Of a DNA stretch of 64,000 bases, positions 33,788 through 42,826 are shown piece after piece. The DNA comes from Labilibaculum manganireducens (GTDB lineage: Bacteria > Bacteroidota > Bacteroidia > Bacteroidales > Marinifilaceae). The stretch covers positions 1 to 64,000 of the forward strand of contig NZ_MVDE01000025.1 in NCBI RefSeq assembly GCF_002843385.1, read 5' to 3'. The position numbers and the translations under genes were made by a program. Position 1 is the first letter of the stretch; each line of letters opens with the position of its first letter. The notes beneath the pieces were generated by a model. The model saw nothing but the letters and a program-made list of their open reading frames with translations, ran no database searches and was not told where the DNA came from.

Positions 33788-33918
33788 CAAAGGTAAAAGA
33801 TAAAGGCGAAAGGAAAAAAGCGAAAAGGAAAAAGAGGAAAACAAGCAGTAATAGTAAAGAATCAGGTCGCCACAGCATTCATAATTCACAATTCATCATT
33901 TATAATTCGTAATTCTCT
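33788..33918. repeat. Purine-rich tract and AATTC-type simple repeats before mnmE
   Basis: Positions 33788-33842 are nearly all A and G (AAGGTAAAAG, GCGAAAAGGAAAAAG). Positions 33876-33918 repeat ATTCATAATTC-like units four to five times. Similar low-complexity sequence stands at the carA-carB junction. These look like expanding simple repeats between genes. Confidence 0.6.
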
Positions 33919-33920
33919 TC

Positions 33921-33928
33921 TATCTTTG
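33921..33928 (+). promoter_or_regulatory. Probable -7 element of mnmE
   Basis: TATCTTTG, an exact TAnnTTTG match, 29 bases before the mnmE ATG. No clear -33 TTG at the right distance. Confidence 0.5.
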
Positions 33929-33956
33929 TATTTCATTATTTACAATTGGAACAACT

Positions 33957-35354
33957 ATGATTGATCAATCTACTATATGTGCAATTTCAACAGCTCCTGG
34001 TAACGGCGCCATTGCAATCGTGCGCCTTTCGGGAGCTGATGCTCTTACAATCTGCGATAAAGTATTTACAGCTGCAAGCAAAAAGCTCATTGCTGATCAA
34101 AAAGCAAACACCGTTCATTTTGGAACAATTCAGGATGGCGAAGAAATTATCGACGAGGTTTTGGTGAGTGTTTTTAAAGCCCCTCACTCCTACACAGGTG
34201 AAAACAGCATTGAAATTGCTTGCCACGGTGCTCCTTTTATTCAATATAGAATTCTTCAGGTTCTGCTAAAAAATGGAGCCCGCAGCGCCAATCCAGGTGA
34301 ATACACACAACGTGCCTTTTTAAACGGCAAAATGGATCTTTCACAAGCCGAAGCTGTCGCCGATTTAATCGCATCGAGTTCGGCTGCAGCTCATAAAGTG
34401 GCATTGCAGCAAATGCGCGGTGGTTTTTCGAACGAAATTGCCAACTTACGTGGACGATTATTGAATTTTATATCGCTGATTGAATTGGAACTCGATTTTG
34501 GCGAAGAAGATGTAGAATTTGCCGATCGCACTCAACTGACCAATTTGGTGAACGAAATACAAAGTCTGATTCAGAAACTGGTCAACTCTTTTGAGTTGGG
34601 AAATGTGATTAAAAACGGTGTTCCCGTTGCTATTGTGGGAAACACAAATGTGGGCAAATCGACACTGCTGAATGCTCTTTTAAACGAAGATCGTGCTATT
34701 GTTTCGGATATTGCAGGAACAACACGTGATGTAATTGAAGACACCATTAACCTTGGCGGAATAACTTTCCGCTTTATCGATACGGCAGGAATTCGAACCA
34801 CTCTTGACCGAATTGAAAGTATGGGTATTGAACGTACCTACAGCAAAATGAAACAGGCTCAAATCGTTCTTTTACTGATTGATGCCGACCGGGATATGGA
34901 AAACATAAATGATTCTATCTCGAAAGTAAATCAGACCATAGACCGCGAGACTCAACACCTAGTGGTTTGCATCAATAAAATTGATTTAATTCCTGATCCT
35001 CAGGGGCTGGCAAAACGATTAACCGGACTGGACGTAGAAGACAAAATCATTTTTATTTCGGCCAAACAAAAGCAAAACATCGACTCCTTAACCAACGAAC
35101 TGCTGAAAACAGTAAACATGGGTGCTGTTAATGAACAGGATGTAATTGTAACCAACATCCGCCATTTTGAAGCTCTTAAAAACGCATTGGGAAGCATCGA
35201 CAGAGTTAATAACGGTTTGGAAGTAAATATCCCTACAGACTTTTTAGCTCAGGACATTCGCGAATGTCTTCACTTCCTTGGCGAAATAACCGGAGACATT
35301 TCAACTGATGAAGTTTTGGGAAATATCTTTAAGAACTTCTGCATCGGGAAGTAA
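33957..35354 (+). CDS. mnmE: tRNA-modification GTPase MnmE
   Basis: It has 465 residues and is a homologue of TrmE. With MnmG it adds the carboxymethylaminomethyl group at C5 of wobble uridine. The N-terminal tetrahydrofolate-binding domain starts DQSTICAISTAPGNGAIAIVRLSG. Helical and G domains follow, with P-loop GNTNVGKSTLLN near residue 226, the switch I DIAGTTRDVIED, switch II DTAGIR and NKID for guanine. It ends with FCIGK, whose Cys is the family's C-terminal catalytic residue. Single gene, ordinary length. Confidence 0.97.
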   Translation: MIDQSTICAISTAPGNGAIAIVRLSGADALTICDKVFTAASKKLIADQKANTVHFGTIQDGEEIIDEVLVSVFKAPHSYTGENSIEIACHGAPFIQYRILQVLLKNGARSANPGEYTQRAFLNGKMDLSQAEAVADLIASSSAAAHKVALQQMRGGFSNEIANLRGRLLNFISLIELELDFGEEDVEFADRTQLTNLVNEIQSLIQKLVNSFELGNVIKNGVPVAIVGNTNVGKSTLLNALLNEDRAIVSDIAGTTRDVIEDTINLGGITFRFIDTAGIRTTLDRIESMGIERTYSKMKQAQIVLLLIDADRDMENINDSISKVNQTIDRETQHLVVCINKIDLIPDPQGLAKRLTGLDVEDKIIFISAKQKQNIDSLTNELLKTVNMGAVNEQDVIVTNIRHFEALKNALGSIDRVNNGLEVNIPTDFLAQDIRECLHFLGEITGDISTDEVLGNIFKNFCIGK

Positions 35355-35694
35355 ATAAGTTGGAAAAACATCAAAACCCATCTTTACTACTGATAATCAA
35401 CACATGTAGAGCCCTTTAAAATAGAAGGAATGGTAAGCAATTCCTCCAATATCGTAAGTAGAAGCAGTATTTTTCCATCCTGACTTACTTTCTCTCAAAA
35501 TCGGCATTATTTACACAGTTTAATGCATTGTAGATATATCCATAGGTCTGTTGGTGCTTGTTTACATCCTGTATTCCATTTATAAATCAAGTCCAAATCT
35601 TGCCTTCCCAATGGAAAATAAAAAAGTCCATAAATCATTTGATTTACAGACTTTTTTATTTTTACGAAGTCAAATAGCACATCCTAAATATACC
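35355..35694. other. Gap between mnmE and GH89, with possible gene-end remnants
   Basis: On the minus strand a stretch ending TYGYIYNALNCVNNADFERK before TAA at about 35,495 looks protein-like, and another frame in the same gap gives DIGGIAYHSFYFKGLYM. Neither has a full gene. They may be a decayed minus-strand gene beyond the GH89 terminator. Confidence is low. Confidence 0.35.
35629..35661 (-). terminator. Terminator of the GH89 gene
   Basis: AAAAAAGTC and GACTTTTTT, with TAAATCA/TGATTTA inside them, form a nearly perfect hairpin, interrupted by two unpaired pairs. It lies 34 bases past the GH89 stop and is symmetrical, so it could act both ways. Confidence 0.75.
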
Positions 35695-37902
35695 TCAATA
35701 ATTACATAGATTATAAAGCGGTTTGTATTTGGCATATATTTCTTTCACAATTCCCAATGAATTTCCTTGCGGCTTAATCGTGAATTCTGATCGCTGATTA
35801 GTCCAGTCCCACTCAAAAGATGCCATATTTTTATTGATAGAATCCATATTTAATGGTTTGTTTTCTTTAAGGCTTTGCTGAAGAATATCAAAGAACTTTT
35901 GCCATCTAACCTTATAGTACGATGAGATAAGACCTGATAAATCTCGACTGGCGTAATCAATTATTCCATTACCTTCATTACCCCAAGTAGTTATTAACAC
36001 CCGAGCATTTTTTTCGTAATATGCTTTACTGACTGAATCGTTTCCGAAACTTCGTGCATCGTTTATCCATTTCCCAAGCAAGAATTCTGATTGAGTAGCA
36101 AGTAAGCGATCTGCGTCATCAAGAATTCCGGTAAATATTTCAGTTTGTTTTTTAAGTTCAACCGAATCCTTATTAGCATAAGCCTCATTTATCTTTTTCC
36201 TTATGGGAATGATCAGGTTATCCAAAACCTGCTTGGTCACCACAACGAGATCTTTTTGGTATTCAATGCTTTGCATACTTTTTTCATTAGCACTCAACAT
36301 CGCTCCCAAGATTTCTGTAAGCTTCTGATAATTATATTTATTGGGACGCTGATACCCTTTCACGCCAGTTAAAAATGGTCGGGCTTGCATCAGGCTTCCT
36401 GTTCCAACATCTGATACCTGATCGTTGTAAACCATTTCAATCATCCTTTTGTAGGCATCATATGCTGCCAGATCATCGTTTTTAGTTTTGGATTTTGTAT
36501 ATTCTTCAATCCACTCTTGAAGATCTGTGACATTTTTATCCCAAGCATAGTCAAACAGCCATTCAAACATAAACCGGTTAACATTAAATCCTTCCAGAGT
36601 AGAACCAATACCTTTCAATTTTCCGTGATCAGGGTCATTTTCAGCTTCAGAAAGTCGTTTTGCCACGTTTATGATGGGGGCAGCCATTTCAGTATTACCC
36701 CCGAAATTACCAAGATAACACCAAATAAAGGGTGCACCATACCAAGCTTGTGTATTTCTCCACACTTCTTCTTTTTCTGCAAAATAATCCAGAATGATCA
36801 TTTTGTTTTCAGGTACAGCCTTTATCATCGCCTCTAAACGTGCAGGATCTTCTTTCCATAGTTTCATATAATAGAATGTCCAACCCATTTGAACCCATTT
36901 TGCATCCGGGTCGATACTACTCATACCGTCGTATATCGTTTTTGATACCGAAGCCAAATATTCGGGTGTTGTTTCAGGAGGATCCATTTCATTAAACGGG
37001 TCGGCACCATAAAAATGATCCGTACCAAATAGCTTAGTTTGCACGGTTAAAAACTTTTGCTGAATTTTTAAGAACAGGGAATCCATTGGATCAAGAAAAT
37101 AAGCCTGGTATTGGTCGCCGACTCCATACGATCCGAGGGAAGTGATTTTTGCATCCGGGTATTTTTCGTTAATGACTTTAGGAACATGACCTGCAAAAGC
37201 CGGGAGTACAGGGGTCATACCCAATGAACGCTCCCTTTCAAGTATCTTTTTCTGTAATTTAAATTGATGGTCTATGTAACTTTGTGGTAAGGGACCTAAA
37301 AATCCGTCGAGATTCCCCATTCGGTGCCAGGGCAAATGCGCCGGACCAGTAAAGTAGGCTCGAATTTCATCTTCTGTCATGCCGAAATCTTTCCATACTT
37401 CCATCCAAACAGCTTCCTGTCCGGTTATAGCCAATGGCATATTAATTCCATTTAAAGCCATCCAGTCGATGAATCGTTCCCAGTCATCCCATTGCCAAGA
37501 AAGCATGGTGTAGCCAAAAGTACAATAATTTAAGAAGAACCGCTTTTCAAAACGGCATTCCTGTGTTACAGGTTTTTCAACCATAGGCAACTCATCCGGA
37601 ACAACAACAGGGTCATCAAGATACCACGAAACAGAAGTATTGCAATACTTTTTCAGATAGCTTCCAAAAGCCTTTGCGAAAGCCATGTCATTTGTGGCTT
37701 TAATGACAATTTTCCCATTATTACCTGATAGCTCAAAAATCTCCCCCTCCTGATCTTTCATATCTTCCAAAACAAATTGAGATGATTTACCCGGGAGAAT
37801 TCGTTCGATAAGCTGATAGATGTTTTGATGTTCAACCCTTTCGGTTTTACATGCACTAAATCCAACTATTATAAGCAACAAACCAATAATAAGCTTTTTC
37901 AT
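35695..37902 (-). CDS. GH89 alpha-N-acetylglucosaminidase, lipoprotein
   Basis: It has 735 residues. Residues 1-18 are a lipoprotein signal (LLLIIVGFSAC, lipidated at Cys18), so it is anchored to a membrane surface. The NAGLU N-domain (about 20-110) is followed by the (beta/alpha)8 barrel and C-terminal helical domain. FNEMDPPE carries Glu305 and GIGSTLEGFNVNR carries Glu437, the two positions matching the acid/base and nucleophile of human NAGLU (Glu316 and Glu446). The enzyme releases terminal alpha-linked GlcNAc from glycans. It lies at the end of a run of GH92 genes on the same strand. Together they suggest a glycan with alpha-mannose and alpha-GlcNAc ends. Confidence 0.9.
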   Translation of the reverse strand: MKKLIIGLLLIIVGFSACKTERVEHQNIYQLIERILPGKSSQFVLEDMKDQEGEIFELSGNNGKIVIKATNDMAFAKAFGSYLKKYCNTSVSWYLDDPVVVPDELPMVEKPVTQECRFEKRFFLNYCTFGYTMLSWQWDDWERFIDWMALNGINMPLAITGQEAVWMEVWKDFGMTEDEIRAYFTGPAHLPWHRMGNLDGFLGPLPQSYIDHQFKLQKKILERERSLGMTPVLPAFAGHVPKVINEKYPDAKITSLGSYGVGDQYQAYFLDPMDSLFLKIQQKFLTVQTKLFGTDHFYGADPFNEMDPPETTPEYLASVSKTIYDGMSSIDPDAKWVQMGWTFYYMKLWKEDPARLEAMIKAVPENKMIILDYFAEKEEVWRNTQAWYGAPFIWCYLGNFGGNTEMAAPIINVAKRLSEAENDPDHGKLKGIGSTLEGFNVNRFMFEWLFDYAWDKNVTDLQEWIEEYTKSKTKNDDLAAYDAYKRMIEMVYNDQVSDVGTGSLMQARPFLTGVKGYQRPNKYNYQKLTEILGAMLSANEKSMQSIEYQKDLVVVTKQVLDNLIIPIRKKINEAYANKDSVELKKQTEIFTGILDDADRLLATQSEFLLGKWINDARSFGNDSVSKAYYEKNARVLITTWGNEGNGIIDYASRDLSGLISSYYKVRWQKFFDILQQSLKENKPLNMDSINKNMASFEWDWTNQRSEFTIKPQGNSLGIVKEIYAKYKPLYNLCNY

Positions 37903-38041
37903 TTTTTATAATTTTATTTTTACTTGTGATCTTATTTTAAAAATATTTACAAACGAGAGAAGTAGCTGCCATTTCGACTCCGATGTCAAAACCGGTCAAC
38001 TCACAACATAATACCCCAGGATGGCTTTTTCTGTCTGCCTG

Positions 38042-38295
38042 TTAATCTAACTTTTCAATGCTTCCAGAGTTTTCCAGCTGAAAGGGAGCATCAATAAATC
38101 CGAGAGATCGATAAGAAGAATTCAATCGTCCTTTTTCTTTACAAAATCGTCCGGGTATTGTAAATCCTGAATAATTTTCCCGCCGTACAAACGAATTCAC
38201 GAACGGAACGTGTCTTTTCCTTCTGTTAATTCGAAAACTCTGGTTCCATTGGATTTTTCGTTGTTATAGACGGTATCGCATCCGCTGAAACGCAT
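38042..38295 (-). pseudogene. Decayed gene remnant between GH89 and GH92
   Basis: On the minus strand the region from ATG 38295 gives MRFSGCDTVYNNEKSNG and EGKDTFRS before a stop, then continues in frame as IRLYGGKIIQDLQYPDDF and another stop. A different frame then gives SLGFIDAPFQLENSG up to a stop at 38042. The protein-like stretches in two frames with in-frame stops suggest a broken gene end. I cannot name the family. It sits on the same strand as the neighbouring hydrolase genes. Confidence 0.45.
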
Positions 38296-38361
38296 TTACA
38301 TTATCCATGTATAAAATATCCTCTGTTTAACGACTTTAAATCGTGACTGAATTCTATCTGT

Positions 38362-40674
38362 TTATTTTTCGTTGGAAAATGAATACGGAGAATCTTTTTT
38401 CTTTACTCCCCGTTTTTTATTAGGTATCGCCCCCATTTGTAAATTGATTTCTGCCCCTTTCATTAATTCTTTATGAGACAGGTAATTCTTGGTATACTTC
38501 TTCTTATTTATATCCATTTGAACAATGTATTGATTTTCCATTGTATTATTATCTGCTTTTATGCTTATTTGTTTTCCGTTTTCAAGTTCAATCTTTACGG
38601 ATTTAAACAACGGTGACCCTAATACATATTCATCGCTTCCTGGGCATACCGGATAAAATCCCATTGCACTAAAAACATACCATGCCGACGTTTGTCCATT
38701 ATCTTCATCGCCGCAATAACCATCGGATTGTGGCTTGTACAAACGGTTCATTACCTCCCGAACCCTGCATTGTGTTTTCCAGGGTTGACCCGCATAATTG
38801 TACAAATAAATCATGTGCTGAATTGGCTGGTTTCCATGCGCATAGTTACCCATATTCATAACTTGCATCTCCCTTATTTCATGAATAACTTTCCCATAAT
38901 ATGATTCATCGAAAACCGGAGGCACCCTAAAAACGGAATCCAGCATATTAACAAATTCCTTTTCCCCGCCCATTAAATCAATCAACCCTTGCATATCATG
39001 AAAAACAGACCATGTGTAATGCCAGCTGTTTCCTTCAGTAAAGGCATCGCCCCATTTAAAAGGGCTGAATGGACTTTGAAAAGTGCCATCTTCATTTTTA
39101 CCACGCATTAATTTAGATTCTTTGTCAAACACGTTTTTATAATTCATGGCTCGCTTGGCAAAAATCTCAATCTCACTTTCCGGTTTCCCCAGTTCTTTTC
39201 CGAATTTGTAAATACAAAAATCGGCAAACGCATACTCCAGAGTGCGGGCAACATTCTCATTAACACCAACATCGTATGGAACATATCCCAATCTATTGTA
39301 ATAATCCACGCCATATCGGCCAACAGAATGCATTGGACCTTCGTTTTCTGAATTTTTCACAACAGCCTCCCATAATGTCTCTGTATCGTAACCGCTTCCT
39401 CCTTTTAAATAAGCATCGGCGATTATTGTAGCTGAATTTGAGCCAATCATACAATTGCGGTGACCGGGGCTTGCCCATTCAGGTAAAAATCCACTTTCTT
39501 TATACGTGTTGACTAAACCTTCCTGTATCTTTTCATTAAGTGATGGGTACATTAAATTAAAAAATGGAAATACTGCCCGGAAAGTATCCCAGAAACCGTT
39601 ATCAGTAAACATATAACCCGGTAATACTTCCCCATTATAGGGGCTGTAATGAACAACATTTCCATTCTCATCATATTCGTAAAACTTACGAGGGAAAAGT
39701 AATACACGGTACAGACAAGAATAAAAAGTTTCTATCTGATCATCCGAACCGCCTCCAACTTTAATACGCGAAAGTTCTTTATTCCAAATATCTGCCCCTT
39801 TAGATTTTACTTGATCAAAAGAATCAGTACCCAATTCTTGCAAATTTCGCTCAGCCTGTTTGTAACTAATAAAAGAAGAAGCTACCCGAGCATGAATTTG
39901 CTCTCCTCTTTTAGTTTTGAATTGAAGAGCAGCTCCCACATGGTCATCCTCCAACTCAGTTTTCCCTTCAATAATATGGTCTTTACTCCAAACATTACTT
40001 TCAGTAAAACTTTTGTCGAAAACAATCACAAAGTAGTTTTTAAAATTATCGGGGACTCCCCCACTATTCCGGGTTGTAAATCCAATAATTTTATTTTCTG
40101 AAGGAATAATTTTCACATACGAGCCACGGTCGAAAGCATCAACCAAAACATACGACTTTTCATTTTCGGGAAAAGTAAAACGAAACATTGCAGCACGTTC
40201 AGTTGGAGTAATTTCTGTCGTCACATCGTAATCTGCCAAATACACTTTATAAAAGTTCGGCTTAGCCGTTTCCGCTTTGTGCGAAAACCAACTTGCGCGT
40301 TCTTCTCCGGTAATTTTTAAATCCCCCGTTAAAGGGAAAAGAGAAAACTGACCGTAATCGTTGATCCACGGACTTGGTTGATGGGTTTGTTTAAATCCCT
40401 GAATTTTATTGTCGTCGTAACCATAAACCCAACCATGTCCCATCTTGTTGGTTTGAGGTGTCCAAAAATTCATTCCCCAAGGCAAAGCAATGGCAGGGTA
40501 AGTGTTTCCGTTGGATAATTTTGAATTAGAATCTGTTCCCATTAAAGGATTGACATACTCTATCAAACCACCATCCTGGGCGGAAACACTTGTTAAAGTT
40601 AAACAAGTCAAGAATAGTAGCGAAATTGCTCTTCTAAGCGGTAATATATTTTGCACAAATATTATTCTTCTCAT
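38362..40674 (-). CDS. GH92 alpha-mannosidase-type enzyme (1 of 5)
   Basis: It has 770 residues. The signal peptide runs about 1-33 (ISLLFLTCLTLTSVSAQ), with no lipobox seen, so it is periplasmic. The GH92 N-domain starts IEYVNPLMGTDSNSKLSNGN and the catalytic (alpha/alpha)6 barrel follows. Near the C-terminus is GYCGDEDNGQTSAWYVFSAM. In this motif the family normally has D/N-D/E-D-x-G-x-M-S-A-W; Thr replaces Met here. The family is calcium-dependent exo-alpha-mannosidases acting on alpha-1,2, 1,3, 1,4 or 1,6 links. The exact linkage cannot be given from sequence. It is the third of three GH92 genes in a row on this strand (38362-45076), 57 bases after the next. Confidence 0.92.
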   Translation of the reverse strand: MRRIIFVQNILPLRRAISLLFLTCLTLTSVSAQDGGLIEYVNPLMGTDSNSKLSNGNTYPAIALPWGMNFWTPQTNKMGHGWVYGYDDNKIQGFKQTHQPSPWINDYGQFSLFPLTGDLKITGEERASWFSHKAETAKPNFYKVYLADYDVTTEITPTERAAMFRFTFPENEKSYVLVDAFDRGSYVKIIPSENKIIGFTTRNSGGVPDNFKNYFVIVFDKSFTESNVWSKDHIIEGKTELEDDHVGAALQFKTKRGEQIHARVASSFISYKQAERNLQELGTDSFDQVKSKGADIWNKELSRIKVGGGSDDQIETFYSCLYRVLLFPRKFYEYDENGNVVHYSPYNGEVLPGYMFTDNGFWDTFRAVFPFFNLMYPSLNEKIQEGLVNTYKESGFLPEWASPGHRNCMIGSNSATIIADAYLKGGSGYDTETLWEAVVKNSENEGPMHSVGRYGVDYYNRLGYVPYDVGVNENVARTLEYAFADFCIYKFGKELGKPESEIEIFAKRAMNYKNVFDKESKLMRGKNEDGTFQSPFSPFKWGDAFTEGNSWHYTWSVFHDMQGLIDLMGGEKEFVNMLDSVFRVPPVFDESYYGKVIHEIREMQVMNMGNYAHGNQPIQHMIYLYNYAGQPWKTQCRVREVMNRLYKPQSDGYCGDEDNGQTSAWYVFSAMGFYPVCPGSDEYVLGSPLFKSVKIELENGKQISIKADNNTMENQYIVQMDINKKKYTKNYLSHKELMKGAEINLQMGAIPNKKRGVKKKDSPYSFSNEK

Positions 40675-40731
40675 TTTATATTTTTTGAGTATTGTTTTTA
40701 AAACCTAATTCTAAAAAAACTATTCTGAAAG

Positions 40732-42795
40732 TTATTCCACTCCCCAGGATTTATTTGGCACTTCGGATGTTTCGATTACTAGTTCTCCACCATTGATTAT
40801 TTCTTGATGAGTTAACCAGTTTCGTGTTAACGTTTCTCCGTTCAGTTTTACACTTTTTATATAAAAGTTATCCTTATTGTAGTTTTTTACCTTGATGTCG
40901 AAAATTTTACCATTTCCCCAATCCAGCTTAACCGACTGGAAGATAGGAGCTGTAAGGTAATAAACCGGCTCGCCAACATTAACTGCCGATAGCCCCAGAC
41001 TACGCAAAACAAACCAGGATGACATCGTTCCAGCATCATCGTCCATCGTACGCAAATAAGCACGTGGCTGATTTTTATAAATGCGGCCAACGTAAGGATC
41101 AATGCCTTTACTGTTATTATTAAAATAGCATTGAACAACAGTGTCTAACAACAACTCACGAAACAGCTTCTGAGATTTCCATGGCTCATTTGTGGCATTG
41201 TATAGTCCGGGTACCTGAAGATCGGGTTGATTGGCGTGATTATAATTGTTTTCGTCAAAAAAACGGTCGAGCTGCTGAATAAAGGCGTCCTCTCCGCCGG
41301 CCAGTTGTTTTAACCCAGCTACATCAAAAGGAACAAACCAGCGATATTGCCAAATAGTACCCTGGTAAAGACCTCTGGCCTGCATTCTGTCGATATCGTT
41401 TTTGGTAAGATCTGCAAAATCTTTCAGCCAATACGTTTTATATTCCATGGCCTTTTGCCGGTATTTTTCGCTGAGGTCGTCGTCTCCCGTAATTTTTAAA
41501 ATCCTGGAAAGTGCCCAGCAATCATAGCTCGATTCCAGCGCTTTATCAGGTGCTCCATAATCCAAATGCTCCGCTTCGTCAAGCAAAAAAACTTTAATTT
41601 CATCCAACGGAATATCGTACCCTTTTTCCCAGGCATCTAGCAAAACAACCATCGCATGCTCGGTGCGAACTGTCGGCGAAGGCTCATGTTTTGTTGCCCA
41701 ATTATCTTTTCCGTAAGGATATAAATTGGCGATAGATTTTGCAATATCTCCATATTGATCGGGATAAAATAATGAAAGCATAGGAAGCTGTTCGCGGTAA
41801 TTATCCCAAATGGCCCACCCGTTATAGATGGCATCGCTGCTATGTTGCACCGAACCATCAATGGCGGTATATGTGCCATCTTCTTCCGAAATAAGATAAG
41901 GAGCTTGCAAGCCCCGATACAACAACGAATAAAATAGGTTTACTCTATCGTCCTCACCAGTAACCTGAATCTGATTTAATAGTTTATTCCACTGCGTCTC
42001 AGCACTCGAGCGAACTTGTTGGAAACTGTTTTTTTTAACTCGTTCCTTAGCATAATCGGTATTTACCGAAGAGAAACCAATATAAACCTGAAGATCGGCC
42101 GTTTTATTTCCTTCAATTAGTAATTTATGTTCGCCTACCTCAGTAATAGATTGGCATCCCGGCACTTCCAGGCAATAGTAAATCCTGTATATTCCACGGC
42201 TACAGGTTGTTTTGGTATCAATCCAGCCACTAATCGAATTATCAGAAAGCGTGTGTTCCTCGTTTACAAACCTGCCCGACAAAGCATAGGAAAGATCTAT
42301 AAATAACTCGTTTTTGTTTTGGGGAAAGTGATACTTATGAAGACCAAAATTATGAGCTACCGTCATTTCAGATTTTATACCATTTTTGAACGACACCTCG
42401 TAATATCCCGGCCTTCCCTGTTGGCTTTGTTTTATCAGTTCGGTTTGAATATTACCGTTCAGTATTGGTTTTATAAGAATATTACCGCCTGAACCGGTAC
42501 ATCCAACACCTTCGAGATGCGTGTGTACAAACCCGTTATACTTTTTGGCATAATACTCGTAACCGGTATGTATATGCGGAGTTGTTACCGGGCCAATACT
42601 TAACATGCTAAATGGGTACGATGCTGATGGCGACATTTGTCCATGGTCGCCCGAAGTACCAAGAAATACATTCACCACATTCACTTTTTCTACGGCACCA
42701 GGCAACTCCATTCCATCTTTTGCAGTTTCTGTTGAGCAAGAAACAAACATTAAAAAAACTGTAGCAACTAGTTGCCAAAATACAATTCTCGTCAT
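40732..42795 (-). CDS. GH92 alpha-mannosidase-type enzyme (2 of 5), lipoprotein
   Basis: It has 687 residues. It begins MTRIVFWQLVATVFLMFVSC; Cys20 is a probable lipidation site. The start of the mature part is VNVVNVFLGTSGDHGQMSPS, and the sugar-binding loop is HTHLEGVGCTGSGGNILIKP. The C-terminal motif reads RTMDDDAGTMSSWFVLRSLG, so the family Asp pair is kept but the following WY is WF and AM is SL. It is diverged from the other four and may use a different linkage or substrate. It lies 31 bases after GH92 number 3. Confidence 0.9.
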   Translation of the reverse strand: MTRIVFWQLVATVFLMFVSCSTETAKDGMELPGAVEKVNVVNVFLGTSGDHGQMSPSASYPFSMLSIGPVTTPHIHTGYEYYAKKYNGFVHTHLEGVGCTGSGGNILIKPILNGNIQTELIKQSQQGRPGYYEVSFKNGIKSEMTVAHNFGLHKYHFPQNKNELFIDLSYALSGRFVNEEHTLSDNSISGWIDTKTTCSRGIYRIYYCLEVPGCQSITEVGEHKLLIEGNKTADLQVYIGFSSVNTDYAKERVKKNSFQQVRSSAETQWNKLLNQIQVTGEDDRVNLFYSLLYRGLQAPYLISEEDGTYTAIDGSVQHSSDAIYNGWAIWDNYREQLPMLSLFYPDQYGDIAKSIANLYPYGKDNWATKHEPSPTVRTEHAMVVLLDAWEKGYDIPLDEIKVFLLDEAEHLDYGAPDKALESSYDCWALSRILKITGDDDLSEKYRQKAMEYKTYWLKDFADLTKNDIDRMQARGLYQGTIWQYRWFVPFDVAGLKQLAGGEDAFIQQLDRFFDENNYNHANQPDLQVPGLYNATNEPWKSQKLFRELLLDTVVQCYFNNNSKGIDPYVGRIYKNQPRAYLRTMDDDAGTMSSWFVLRSLGLSAVNVGEPVYYLTAPIFQSVKLDWGNGKIFDIKVKNYNKDNFYIKSVKLNGETLTRNWLTHQEIINGGELVIETSEVPNKSWGVE

Positions 42796-42826
42796 ATCAA
42801 CCTTCTTCTTTAAAAATCAAAATATT

